NCBI GenBank assembly: GCA_002683395.1
Contig: NYTG01000080.1
Span: 1-11,519, forward strand
Origin: Halieaceae bacterium
GTDB taxonomy: Bacteria > Pseudomonadota > Gammaproteobacteria > Pseudomonadales > Halieaceae
Reading direction: 5' to 3'
DNA length: 11,519 nt
In this document: piece by piece, positions 1 to 7,358 of the stretch
Position numbering within the stretch: position 1 is the first letter of the stretch
Layout: every line of letters starts with the position of its first letter
Translations under genes and position numbers: made by a program
The notes under the pieces: model-generated
Seen by the model: only the letters and a program-made list of their open reading frames with translations
The model's database searches: none
What the model was told of the DNA's origin: nothing

Positions 1-1359
1 CGGGCCGATTACCTGCAGCTGAGCCTGCTCCATGAGCAGTTCCCTGCCATACCGCGCATTGCGCTCACCGCCACCGCCGACGAGCAAACCCGGCTCGAGA
101 TTGCGGCGCGCCTGCAACTGGAAGCCGCCGAGCACTTTGTGGTGGGCTTTGATCGCCCCAACATTCGCTACCGCATTGGCTTAAAGGTTAATGCCCGGCA
201 GCAGCTGCTGGCGTTTCTGAAGGCGGAACACCCGCAAGACGCAGGCATTGTGTACTGCCTGTCGCGCAAGAAAACCGAAGAGACCGCCAGTTGGCTGGCC
301 ACTCAGGGCTTTACGGCCCTGCCCTACCACGCGGGGCTCCCCGCCGAGGAACGAGCAGCGCACCAAGCCCGCTTTCTCCGCGAGGAGGCCATCGTAATGG
401 TCGCCACCATCGCCTTTGGCATGGGCATCGACAAACCCGACGTGCGCTTTGTGGCGCATCTGGATCTACCCAAGACCATCGAGTCCTATTATCAAGAGAC
501 GGGCCGCGCCGGGCGCGATGGCGCACCCGCCAATGCCTGGATGATTTACGGCCTGCAGGATGTGATCAAACTGCGGCAAATGATGCAGGGCTCCCAAGGC
601 AGCGAGCAGCACAAGCGCATAGAGCAACACCGCTTAAACGCCATGCTGGGCCTGTGCGAAATCACCACCTGCCGGCGCCAAGCCTTGCTCGACTATTTTG
701 GAGAGACCTACCCCGAGCCCTGCGGCAACTGCGACAGCTGTTTGGAGCCCGCCCAAACATGGGATGCCACCGAAGCCTGCCGCATGGCGCTGAGTGCCGT
801 GGCCCGCACCGGTGAGCGCTTCGGCGTGAACCACTTGATCGATGTACTCAAGGGCAAGGAAACCGACAAAATCTGGCAGTTCGATCATCACCATCTGCCC
901 ACCTTCGGGGTGGGCGATGCATTGGACAACAACCAGTGGCGCTCAGTGTTCAGGCAGTTAGTGGGGCGGGGCTATTTATCGGTCGACCTGCAGGGCTTCG
1001 GCGGGCTCAAACTGCAAGAAAAGTGCCGGCCGCTGCTGCGCGGCGAGTGCGACATTGCGCTGCGACAGGATCAGAGACAGAAGGTGGCGAAACGGCAAAC
1101 CAAAACCCCGCTCCCCGACGACATCAATGTAGGCCTGTGGGAAGCCTTGCGAGACTGCCGACGCGAGCTGGCCGAGGAACAAGGCGTGCCACCCTATGTC
1201 ATTTTTCATGACAGCACATTGGTAGAAATGTGCTCAGCGGTGCCCCAAACCCTCGATGAATTTGCCACGCTCTCGGGCGTCGGCGAGCGCAAACTGCTGA
1301 AATATGGCGAGGCGTTCTTGGCGACCATTCACAGCACCGAACGCCAGACGCTCGATTAA
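1..1359 (+). CDS. recQ: ATP-dependent DNA helicase RecQ (5' truncated by window edge)
   Basis: 3'-5' DNA helicase of the RecQ family, acting in recombinational repair and restart of stalled forks. The frame is open from base 1, so 452 C-terminal residues are visible; E. coli RecQ has 609, so roughly the first 150 residues, including the Walker A and DEAH motifs, lie outside. Visible (window numbering): TATA motif III region near residue 28; FDRPNIRY near 49-56; helicase C-terminal lobe with FGMGIDKP; motif VI QETGRAGRDG at 165-174, with its arginine fingers. The RQC zinc site has four cysteines at about 224, 241, 244 and 247 (CRR...CGNCDSC). A winged helix follows, then an HRDC domain at about 376-446, so the domain set is the complete long RecQ form. 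The next ORF is open from 2 bases after the stop, so co-transcription is likely. Recognition is firm; only the start is unknown. Confidence 0.97.
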   Translation, partial: RADYLQLSLLHEQFPAIPRIALTATADEQTRLEIAARLQLEAAEHFVVGFDRPNIRYRIGLKVNARQQLLAFLKAEHPQDAGIVYCLSRKKTEETASWLATQGFTALPYHAGLPAEERAAHQARFLREEAIVMVATIAFGMGIDKPDVRFVAHLDLPKTIESYYQETGRAGRDGAPANAWMIYGLQDVIKLRQMMQGSQGSEQHKRIEQHRLNAMLGLCEITTCRRQALLDYFGETYPEPCGNCDSCLEPAQTWDATEACRMALSAVARTGERFGVNHLIDVLKGKETDKIWQFDHHHLPTFGVGDALDNNQWRSVFRQLVGRGYLSVDLQGFGGLKLQEKCRPLLRGECDIALRQDQRQKVAKRQTKTPLPDDINVGLWEALRDCRRELAEEQGVPPYVIFHDSTLVEMCSAVPQTLDEFATLSGVGERKLLKYGEAFLATIHSTERQTLD

Positions 1360-1394
1360 GCGTGGGCATGGGTGCATCACACCAAAAAAGCGCG

Positions 1395-2018
1395 ATGACT
1401 GACCTCGCGAACTATCATCCACTGGTCATCGAGGGCATGGGCGACTACGACCCGCGAGAGCCTGTACCCGTTGCGGCGAACATCGTGGCGCACCTTCAAT
1501 CGCGGTGGTCTGACAGCCCACCGACGAAACCGGTGCTACTGATCACGCAGGGCGATCCGATCGCACAGCGCGGAATCTCTGCGATCACCCGCCTGGTCGC
1601 CGACGAGTTGAGCGTGCCACGGGGCTTGATGTATCTCGACACTCATCTTGCGGATTACCACGAGCCCAACGCAGACCGGCACAAGGTGATTCTCGAGCTC
1701 CCCTACTCCCAGTTGGTCAATCACCTCAACACTGAGATACCCGGCACCCTGACCCATCTCGAAGCTGCCGTGCGAGTGGAGCTCGAGGGAAAAAATGCGC
1801 GACGCGCGGCGCAACAGAAACCGCCCTTACAGGACTACTACGAAACGTTTGCCTTGCTGCAAGAAGTGACCAAAGTCGCCTGTCAGCGCCTCTGTGGTGA
1901 GATTACCGTCGCGCATACGAGCACCGAGATGGCCGACTTCTCTGTCTCGAGTTTTTACGAGGTCGGCCTCGCGCTGGGGCTACTGGATCGCGCGGACATA
2001 GTGGCCTATTCAGGTTAA
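1395..2018 (+). CDS. Unrecognised conserved-looking cytoplasmic protein
   Basis: I do not recognise this 207-residue protein. It has no signal peptide and no membrane segment. An N-terminal part contains the strand-like segment VLLITQGDP (about residues 46-54) followed by a helix, then GLMYLD and an acidic/histidine-rich stretch (HLADYHEPNADRHK). The C-terminal half looks helical. It follows recQ closely and is probably in the same transcript. The start is uncertain. The frame is open from a GTG at 1362, 2 bases after the recQ stop, and also has ATGs at 1368 and 1395. None has a good Shine-Dalgarno. I chose 1395 because the preceding 11 residues look like non-conserved leader. Codon use resembles the neighbours, which supports a real gene. 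Function is unknown; a GDP motif alone does not justify an enzymatic call. Confidence 0.75.
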   Translation: MTDLANYHPLVIEGMGDYDPREPVPVAANIVAHLQSRWSDSPPTKPVLLITQGDPIAQRGISAITRLVADELSVPRGLMYLDTHLADYHEPNADRHKVILELPYSQLVNHLNTEIPGTLTHLEAAVRVELEGKNARRAAQQKPPLQDYYETFALLQEVTKVACQRLCGEITVAHTSTEMADFSVSSFYEVGLALGLLDRADIVAYSG

Positions 2019-2052
2019 GCGTATGACCGAAGCATCTTCGTTCCACCGGCGG

Positions 2053-2058
2053 TAGACT
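2053..2058 (+). promoter_or_regulatory. Putative -10 element (TAGACT) for a leaderless transcript
   Basis: TAGACT matches four of six bases of the sigma-70 -10 hexamer and ends exactly 6 bases before the ATG at 2065. This would place the transcription start at or next to the start codon. No Shine-Dalgarno is seen before that ATG. No convincing -35 is visible. The same arrangement occurs at two other genes in the window, which is the main reason for listing it. Confidence 0.35.
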
Positions 2059-2064
2059 AACCGC

Positions 2065-2757
2065 ATGGCACGCCCCGATTACACCTACCTCTACGACCAC
2101 GCCTGCGAACGCAAAGGCGGCGAAAAAGCACTCAAGGCCCTGCTCCCCAAAACGGCTACTAAAAAGCATCTGCGCGGTTTGGGCTCAGACCGGTATCTGG
2201 CCGAGTTCACCCGCAAAATCTTTCAGTCAGGCTTTGTATGGCGCGTGGTCGACAAAAAATGGCCTCAGTTCGAAGAGGTGTTCTGGGAATTTGATGTCGA
2301 GCGGCTGCTGATGATGCCCGACGACATGGTCGAGCGTAAGGCCAAAGACCCGGCCATCATCCGCAACTTCAGCAAGGTTAAAACCGTGCGCGACAACGCC
2401 ATGATGATCGATGACACCGAGCGGCGCGAACATCGTGGCTTTGGTGAGTTCGTGGCCGACTGGCCAGCCGACGATGTCATTGGCCTGTGGCTTTATCTGA
2501 AAAAGCGCGGCAGCCGGCTCGGCGGCAATACCGGGCCCTATGCGCTGCGCACGCTGGGCGTGGATACCTTTTTGCTCACCCAGGATGTCGAGGGCTTTTT
2601 GCGTAGCCAAGACATTGTCGATTCGGGCATTACCACCCAGCGGGCGCTCAAAGCGACACAGGCTTATTTTAATGACCTACGTGAGCAAAGCGGCAAAAGC
2701 CTCGCCGAGCTGAGCCGCATCATCTCTTTTTGTCACGGACCGAACCGGGTTCGGTAA
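2065..2757 (+). CDS. DNA-3-methyladenine glycosylase I family protein (Tag-like)
   Basis: Predicted base-excision-repair glycosylase of the Tag family (helix-hairpin-helix superfamily), which removes 3-methyladenine from alkylated DNA in the cytoplasm. The diagnostic region is residues 49-80: IFQSGFVWRVVDKKWPQF, then FWEFDVERL. This lines up with the Tag segment IFQAGLSW...F...FDP. NFSKVKTVRDNA (101-112) corresponds to the conserved region where Tag proteins read roughly I-RN-x-K-x-x-A. Length (230) is somewhat above the about 190 usual for Tag. The paired Cys/His zinc ligands of E. coli Tag (two near each terminus) are not obvious here, so this is a divergent Tag-like branch, and substrate specificity is inferred. 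Placement three genes after recQ gives a loose DNA-repair context. The start at 2065 lacks a Shine-Dalgarno but has a well-placed -10-like hexamer. Confidence 0.82.
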   Translation: MARPDYTYLYDHACERKGGEKALKALLPKTATKKHLRGLGSDRYLAEFTRKIFQSGFVWRVVDKKWPQFEEVFWEFDVERLLMMPDDMVERKAKDPAIIRNFSKVKTVRDNAMMIDDTERREHRGFGEFVADWPADDVIGLWLYLKKRGSRLGGNTGPYALRTLGVDTFLLTQDVEGFLRSQDIVDSGITTQRALKATQAYFNDLREQSGKSLAELSRIISFCHGPNRVR

Positions 2758-2760
2758 ACT
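2730..2760 (+). promoter_or_regulatory. Putative promoter for the DUF885 lipoprotein gene
   Basis: A -35-like TTGTCA (2730-2735, five of six consensus bases) and a -10-like TAAACT (2755-2760) are separated by 19 bases, rather long. TAAACT ends 7 bases before the ATG at 2768, which predicts a leaderless or nearly leaderless mRNA. The element overlaps the end of the Tag-like gene, whose TAA stop is the first three bases of the -10. A 17-bp palindrome lies between the two hexamers. Confidence 0.35.
2739..2755. repeat. 17-bp perfect palindrome (8-1-8), possible operator
   Basis: ACCGAACCGGGTTCGGT is a perfect inverted repeat with 8-base arms around one central G. It covers the last codons of the Tag-like gene and sits inside the presumed promoter of the DUF885 gene. 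Its size and position suit a dimeric repressor site. It is not followed by a T-run, so it does not look like an intrinsic terminator. It encodes the C-terminal PNRVR, so coding constraint or chance could also explain it. Confidence 0.4.
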
Positions 2761-2767
2761 ACCTGCC

Positions 2768-4519
2768 ATGGAAATTTCGACCCTGACTCTGCGCGGTCTT
2801 GCCGCTGGCGCCCTCACCCTAGCGCTTGCCGCCTGTACCGACTCCCCCCCTCCCGCCAGCGCCATTGAGCAGCTGGCCGATGAATACCTCGAGGCGTGGA
2901 TGGAAGAAAACGCGCTGATGGGGACCTACTACGCCATTGAGGGCGCTCCACACGACCGCCTGCCGGATAACTCGCTGGCCGGACTCGCCGCGTGGCAACA
3001 AAAAGAAGATGCGTGGTTAGCGCGGCTTAAGACCATCCCGGCCACCACCGAAATCGGCAGCCGCGACTGGGTCACCCACGGGCTTTTGAAGGAGCAGCTC
3101 GAGAGTGCGGTAGGCACCCGCCTCTGCCGCAATGAATTGTGGGGAGCGAGTACCACCACTAGCTGGCACACCTGGATCCCGTTTGTATTCGACATTCAGC
3201 CGCTCGAGACTCCCGAGCTCAGGGCGCAGGCGCTCTCGCGCCTCGCAGCTATGCCTACCTACATCGACAATGAAATCGCTAATTTGCGCGAAGGTTTGCG
3301 GCTTGGCTACAGCGCCCCCCGAGTCACAGTCGAGGCCGTACCCGACCAAGTGCGCTCACTGATTGGCCCCGAGAGCATCTTTTTGGGCCCCGCGCTACGC
3401 AGCGACGATGCTGCCTTTAGCGAGGCCGCCGAACAGATTTATAACGAGCAGATTGCGCCCGCGTTGAATCGCTTCGCCGACTTCATCGAGAACGAGTACC
3501 TGAGCGAAGCCCGCGAGACGCTGGCGGTCTCCGGCAACCCAGATGGCGAGGCCTGCTACCCCGCACTGGTGCGGAGTTTTGTCACCGTGGGGGTTCCGGC
3601 GGAAGAGATCCACGCCGTGGGTCTCGAGCAGGTCGCCAAAATACGCGAAGAGATTCAGGTTACGCTGGATGAGCATTTCGGCGGCGGCGACGTGTCGGAA
3701 TTTCTGCGTCGGGTCAACGAGGACCCGGCCTTTACCTTCGATACCGAGGAAGCCGTACTCCGGTATTCCACCGATGCCCTCGACGCTGTGAAAGCCGCTA
3801 TGCCCGAGGCATTTGGCGTGTTGCCCAAGGCCGATGTACTGGTCAAGCCTTACCCGGCGTTCGCGGAGAGTGGCTCGGGCGAGTACCACTCGTCATCAGA
3901 AGATGGCTCCCGGCCCGGTATTTTCTATATTGCGGTCACCGACCCTACGGGTCGCTCGATCTCGAACCAGCTGGCCACGCTGCACCATGAAACCTTCCCA
4001 GGGCATCACCTACAGGGCGCGATTGCGCTGGAGCTGGGCGATCAACAGCACCCCCTGGCGCGGTATTTGTGGAACTCAGGCTACGGTGAGGGCTGGGCGC
4101 TCTACTCGGAGCGGCTCGCCGACGAACTGGGGCTCTACCCCACCCCGCTAGACCTCATTGGCCTTTACTCCGACCAGATTGCGCGCGCCTCGCGGCTGGT
4201 GATGGACAGCGGCCTGCACACACTGGACTGGACCCGGCAACAAACCGTCGACTACATGATGAATAACTCGGGCTGGGCAGCGGTGGATATTCAGAACGAG
4301 ATCGATCGCTACATCTCTTGGCCCGCTCAAGCGACCTCCTACATGCTCGGCATGATCGAGATCCGCCGGCTACGCACGATGGCCGAGGAGACCCTGGGGG
4401 ACCAGTTTGATCTGCGCGGCTTCCATGACCGGGTGGTGGGTATGGGAAGCATCACCCTCCCCATGCTCGAGGAATCAATTGAGGCTTGGATCGCCGAACA
4501 ACAGGCAAGCAGCTACTGA
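2768..4519 (+). CDS. DUF885 family lipoprotein, predicted zinc-dependent hydrolase
   Basis: A 583-residue cell-envelope protein. A short signal peptide ends in the lipobox LAAC (20-23). C23 would be lipidated, and T24 at +2 argues for outer-membrane sorting. The rest matches the DUF885 family in length and motifs: HHETFPGHH at 406-414 (an HExxxGHH-type site) and GYGEGWALYSERL at about 438-450, where E441 is a candidate third metal ligand. These are features of gluzincin-like metallopeptidases, so a periplasmic peptidase or related hydrolase is likely; the substrate is unknown. The protein also carries the terminal region with DIQNEIDRY and SYMLGMIEI that is typical of the family. ATG 2768 is chosen because it directly begins the signal peptide. 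There is no Shine-Dalgarno, but a -10-like TAAACT lies 7 bases upstream. Its 3' end overlaps the convergent desaturase gene by 7 bases. Confidence 0.93.
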   Translation: MEISTLTLRGLAAGALTLALAACTDSPPPASAIEQLADEYLEAWMEENALMGTYYAIEGAPHDRLPDNSLAGLAAWQQKEDAWLARLKTIPATTEIGSRDWVTHGLLKEQLESAVGTRLCRNELWGASTTTSWHTWIPFVFDIQPLETPELRAQALSRLAAMPTYIDNEIANLREGLRLGYSAPRVTVEAVPDQVRSLIGPESIFLGPALRSDDAAFSEAAEQIYNEQIAPALNRFADFIENEYLSEARETLAVSGNPDGEACYPALVRSFVTVGVPAEEIHAVGLEQVAKIREEIQVTLDEHFGGGDVSEFLRRVNEDPAFTFDTEEAVLRYSTDALDAVKAAMPEAFGVLPKADVLVKPYPAFAESGSGEYHSSSEDGSRPGIFYIAVTDPTGRSISNQLATLHHETFPGHHLQGAIALELGDQQHPLARYLWNSGYGEGWALYSERLADELGLYPTPLDLIGLYSDQIARASRLVMDSGLHTLDWTRQQTVDYMMNNSGWAAVDIQNEIDRYISWPAQATSYMLGMIEIRRLRTMAEETLGDQFDLRGFHDRVVGMGSITLPMLEESIEAWIAEQQASSY

Positions 4520-5340
4520 GGGTCGGTGAACACCGGTTGACTGCGAGGCGGTCGGAACCACAGTTGCCCCAACTGCCGGAATGACCGGGCCTGAAATGAG
4601 TCTCTGAACAAGCGCACCCACTCAGCGAAGGCAATCCGTAGCGGGTTATAGGTGTTGATATTGGTCAGCAGCCCGTAGCGCACCGGCGCAACCTCGGGCT
4701 CAAAGGTCCCGAACAGTCGGTCCCAGATAATCAACACGTTGCCGTAGTTGCGATCCACATACTCGGGGTTCGAGCCGTGGTGTGCGCGATGATGAGACGG
4801 CGTCACTAACAGCCACTCCAAGGGCGCCCACAGCTTTTTGATCACCTCGGTATGGGTCCAGAAACCGTAAATGGTCGCCACCGCGCCTGCGCTTGCCACC
4901 AGTAGCGGGTGAAAGCCCAGCAGTGGCAGCGGCCAGTAGAATAGCGCGCGGGTAAAGGGCCCAGTGGGCGACTGCCTGAGCGCCGTGCCCAGATTCATGT
5001 GTTCGCTCGAGTGATGCACTACATGGGCACACCACATGAAACGCACCCGGTGCTGAGCGCGGTGATACCAGTAAAAAACCAGGTCAATCACCACAAAGGT
5101 GAAGACCCACCCCCACACCGTGTTGGGCACCTCAAACACTCGAAACTGATAGAGGAAAAAATGCAGGCCTATGAGTGCGCCGCCTGTCACAAAGCGCACG
5201 ACGCTGTTGATACCCAGCTGCGACATGGAACCGCCAAAGTCTTTGAGTGCATAGACGTTGCCGCCTTGCGACCGGGTGTACAGCACTTCCGCTACCAGCA
5301 GCAGCGCGAAGAGCGGCAATGCCATGAAAATCAGTTCCAT
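4513..5340 (-). CDS. Sterol desaturase / fatty acid hydroxylase superfamily membrane protein
   Basis: A 275-residue integral membrane di-iron oxygenase of the fatty-acid-hydroxylase superfamily. The histidine boxes are complete and in the right order: HRAQH at 93-97, HVVHH at 106-110, an isolated H163, and HHRAHH at 183-188. Together they can ligate two irons. Hydrophobic segments lie at about 1-21, 44-64, 73-92 and 133-160, as expected for the inner membrane. Bacterial members hydroxylate or desaturate lipid, sterol-like or carotenoid substrates; nothing here fixes the substrate. The ATG at 5340 has no Shine-Dalgarno but is preceded at 6 bases by TACACT. It lies 41 bases downstream of the small zinc-finger gene, so it could be either the last gene of that operon or independently transcribed. 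Its stop codon is inside the end of the convergent DUF885 gene. Confidence 0.93.
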   Translation of the reverse strand: MELIFMALPLFALLLVAEVLYTRSQGGNVYALKDFGGSMSQLGINSVVRFVTGGALIGLHFFLYQFRVFEVPNTVWGWVFTFVVIDLVFYWYHRAQHRVRFMWCAHVVHHSSEHMNLGTALRQSPTGPFTRALFYWPLPLLGFHPLLVASAGAVATIYGFWTHTEVIKKLWAPLEWLLVTPSHHRAHHGSNPEYVDRNYGNVLIIWDRLFGTFEPEVAPVRYGLLTNINTYNPLRIAFAEWVRLFRDSFQARSFRQLGQLWFRPPRSQPVFTDPQ

Positions 5341-5346
5341 GGTCAG

Positions 5347-5352
5347 AGTGTA
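5347..5352 (-). promoter_or_regulatory. Putative -10 element (TACACT) for the desaturase gene
   Basis: On the minus strand TACACT ends 6 bases before the ATG at 5340. It is the third instance in this window of TANACT at 6-7 bases from an ATG that lacks a Shine-Dalgarno. The -35 region is poor. If functional, the mRNA would start at or beside the start codon. Confidence 0.33.
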
Positions 5353-5381
5353 ACCAAATTCGAGTAATGGTTTAGCGAGGG

Positions 5382-5561
5382 CTAGGTTTTAAAGCGCTTC
5401 CAGGTGCCACCGTACTGGTAGCTGTCGGGGCGCTCGGACTTCAGGCGTTCAGTGCAGCGCCGGCAGAAAAACTGCCAGTTCTTGAGCCGATTCGAGCGAC
5501 ACCGAAATAGAGTCGGCGTCTCGGCCGAGCAGGCGTCACAGGTTTTGGTTCTTTGGCGCAC
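5382..5561 (-). CDS. Small cysteine-rich zinc-ribbon-like protein (59 aa)
   Basis: A short gene with no ATG in frame. I translated it from the GTG at 5561, giving 59 residues. It carries two CxxC knuckles, C8-x2-C11 and C33-x2-C36, plus C21: CDAC ... FFCRRC. This is a zinc-ribbon-like pattern. It ends in a basic tail, YGGTWKRFKT. From memory, short gammaproteobacterial hypothetical proteins have the same build, two CxxC pairs and a terminal YGGTWK; I could not check this. The start is supported by GGTGAT (part of the anti-Shine-Dalgarno complement) 6 bases upstream, immediately after the stop of the preceding DUF6607 gene. The gap to that gene is 13 bases, so the two are probably co-transcribed and translationally linked. 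Role unknown; nucleic-acid or metal binding is a guess from composition. Confidence 0.78.
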   Translation of the reverse strand: MRQRTKTCDACSAETPTLFRCRSNRLKNWQFFCRRCTERLKSERPDSYQYGGTWKRFKT

Positions 5562-5574
5562 GACTACATCACCA

Positions 5575-6759
5575 TCAGTATTGGGATTTGCGCTCAGGCG
5601 CTACGCCGGTAGCGGTAGCCGAAACGGCAACGTAAGTGCCCAGCAGCGCTTCGATGGCCTCATCCATGGCGGTTGCAGACTCGAAATGCTCGCCTGCCAT
5701 GCCAAAAAGCGCCATGAACATCGGCATACCATCGACTGCCTTGACGAAACTGAACTCAGACTCGGCTTGATACAGGGCGGTCCAGTAATGGCGCCCCCGC
5801 GACCAGAAGGCGCTCGTGTCCCGCCAATAGTCGTCACCGGCGCTAAAGTCATAATCGAGCACGCGATCGTATCGGGATACACCGGCTTCCCGCGCCAAAT
5901 AAGGTTGTGAGGCGGATGGCCGGTTGTTCTCGTCTAATACCAACTTCAGAGCATCCTCTTCCTGCGTCCAGCCGGCGGGCGTGATGGTGATGCGGTGCGA
6001 ACCGTACAGTGCCTGATAGTCATCGCGAACACTAAATTCCCGCCTCGGCAGCGGCCTTCGCCGATCGTCTGATTGCCAGTACGACACGCCCGGCGCGTGG
6101 GTCCAACGCCCTACCGCTTCGTAACGAGGCGAATCGTCTACCTGATAGACCGTTTGGGTCCAGGCGCCTGCACGGCTGTCGTCGTCGAGTGCTCGACGCG
6201 AAAAAGCGCCACGGCCCTGAAACGCATGCACCGCTGAGTCTTCGTATTGCCAATCTTGGCGCCAGTGCTTGACCACCATGGCGTCCGATTCAAACCCGTC
6301 GGCATCCAAGAAATGCATCACAATAATGTGCTGCAGGCTGACAAATTCAGGCTCATTCGCCACAACGTAAACGCGCTCAGTGCCCCAGCTCTGATAGGGC
6401 GCTTTGGGCTGATAGCCCTCGGTGAAACCCACGGTCTCGATAAAATCAAAGCTGGTCCGATAATCACCCGCCATCGCCAAAATCGCGCGCCGATCGCGTT
6501 CTTTGTCATCCAGGTTGGGCGCCTGCAGGCCGGTAAACGCCTCCGACGTGGCCCTATCCAGCTGTACCTCAGGGCCAGAGGTCGTGCCGCCACGAGGCTT
6601 CATGCTGCTCGAATCAGCGAACATCCAGGAGAAGGTGTACTGCCGTGGCGGCATCTCCTCACCCAGCGGCGCACGGTCACTGCCTTGCGCAGGGGCCACC
6701 ACCAGCGTGACGCTCATGGCGCAGTAGGCAAGCAGGCTTTGCATAGAGCATTTTTTCAT
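5575..6759 (-). CDS. Exported DUF6607-like protein
   Basis: A 394-residue protein with an N-terminal signal peptide: MKKC start, hydrophobic core at about 7-22, and a plausible signal peptidase I site after APA at 22-24. The mature part is therefore periplasmic or envelope-associated. The segments SLQHIIVMHF (141-150), VVKHWRQDW (162-170), VYQVDDSPRYE (204-214) and RPLPRREF (235-242) match my memory of the uncharacterised DUF6607 family. Many aromatic and charged residues and the length suggest a beta-rich secreted domain, but no catalytic motif is evident. I believe relatives can occur near TonB-dependent transport genes; none is present here. The ATG at 6759 starts the signal peptide and has only a weak GGAC upstream. 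A second gene follows 13 bases downstream. Function unknown. Confidence 0.8.
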   Translation of the reverse strand: MKKCSMQSLLAYCAMSVTLVVAPAQGSDRAPLGEEMPPRQYTFSWMFADSSSMKPRGGTTSGPEVQLDRATSEAFTGLQAPNLDDKERDRRAILAMAGDYRTSFDFIETVGFTEGYQPKAPYQSWGTERVYVVANEPEFVSLQHIIVMHFLDADGFESDAMVVKHWRQDWQYEDSAVHAFQGRGAFSRRALDDDSRAGAWTQTVYQVDDSPRYEAVGRWTHAPGVSYWQSDDRRRPLPRREFSVRDDYQALYGSHRITITPAGWTQEEDALKLVLDENNRPSASQPYLAREAGVSRYDRVLDYDFSAGDDYWRDTSAFWSRGRHYWTALYQAESEFSFVKAVDGMPMFMALFGMAGEHFESATAMDEAIEALLGTYVAVSATATGVAPERKSQY

Positions 6760-6822
6760 CGCGGTCCGTCGTCCACCGGGCTGTTGTCTGATCTGCGCTA
6801 ACGCTAATGCATGTACTACGTC

Positions 6823-6855
6823 AAAAAAATGAGGTCGTATCGCTAGCTTGACCCT
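6823..6855 (-). terminator. Possible weak intrinsic terminator after the peroxiredoxin operon
   Basis: Read on the minus strand, AGGGTC and GACCT can pair with one bulged G around a 13-base loop that contains GCTAGC. A run of seven T begins three bases later. It lies just after the stop of the gene ending at 6867, which is where a terminator is expected. The stem is short and imperfect, so this is tentative. Confidence 0.3.
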
Positions 6856-6866
6856 GTTTTCGAGGA

Positions 6867-7358
6867 TTAGTGGGCGATCGTTTTGGGGTTCTCAATGTAG
6901 CGCGCCATGGCCAGCCGGGCCGCGGCGGGCACTTGTTGGGGTATTTCATGCAGTGTGAGCAGGTGATTACAGGCGCGCATCGCCTCACGTCGTAGACCCG
7001 TGCTCTGCATAACCCGAGAAAGCGTATGCGCGGTCGACGTCACAACTTCAGACGCGAGGCCGACATCACTCCGTTGCTGCAGGCATATGTGCAGTACCGA
7101 GGTAGTGTCCGCCAACACGCTGATCGCGTCCGCCGTCACCTCGTGCTCACGAAAAAACAGCTTGCCGGCGATAAACGCTTTGACCAACTGAGGTTCCGCG
7201 CTCTCAAGCTGATGCCCCTCAATAAGCTCAATACCGGACTTCAAACAGCCTAACCACACTCTGGCATTAAAAAAGCCGCAGCCACACATTGCCTGCCAGT
7301 GCTTGTCGCAAAAACAACCTGCATTATCTCGGCTAGAACTTGCGCGCAGGGTATTCAT
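6867..7358 (-). CDS. Unrecognised cysteine-motif protein, third gene of the Fur-linked peroxiredoxin operon
   Basis: I do not recognise this 163-residue protein. Near the N terminus is a compact C-x-C-x7-C-x-C motif, CFCDKHWQAMCGC at about 15-27, with a histidine inside it, followed by a further C38. Metal, heme or disulfide chemistry is therefore possible. The remainder looks like a helical bundle with few distinctive residues. There is no signal peptide and no membrane span. The start is fixed by context: the ATG at 7358 overlaps the stop of the preceding 36-residue gene as TGATG, a typical coupled start. A GTG one codon upstream would add one residue. It belongs to the unit running leftwards from the Fur box, so iron-dependent expression with the peroxiredoxin is likely. 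A role in iron or peroxide handling is inferred from context only. Confidence 0.72.
   Translation of the reverse strand: MNTLRASSSRDNAGCFCDKHWQAMCGCGFFNARVWLGCLKSGIELIEGHQLESAEPQLVKAFIAGKLFFREHEVTADAISVLADTTSVLHICLQQRSDVGLASEVVTSTAHTLSRVMQSTGLRREAMRACNHLLTLHEIPQQVPAAARLAMARYIENPKTIAH

Noticed and set aside
291..815. 174-residue plus-strand ORF
   Set aside because: It is an alternative frame inside recQ, arginine/proline-rich, and conflicts with a firmly identified gene.
2027..2040. CGAAG/CTTCG mini-hairpin before the Tag-like gene
   Set aside because: The stem is only 5 bp with a 3-base loop and no T-run. It is too weak to call a terminator or operator.
6247..6801. 184-residue plus-strand ORF
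   Set aside because: It is antisense to the DUF6607 gene, whose motifs and signal peptide are clear. The translated product has no coherent domain.
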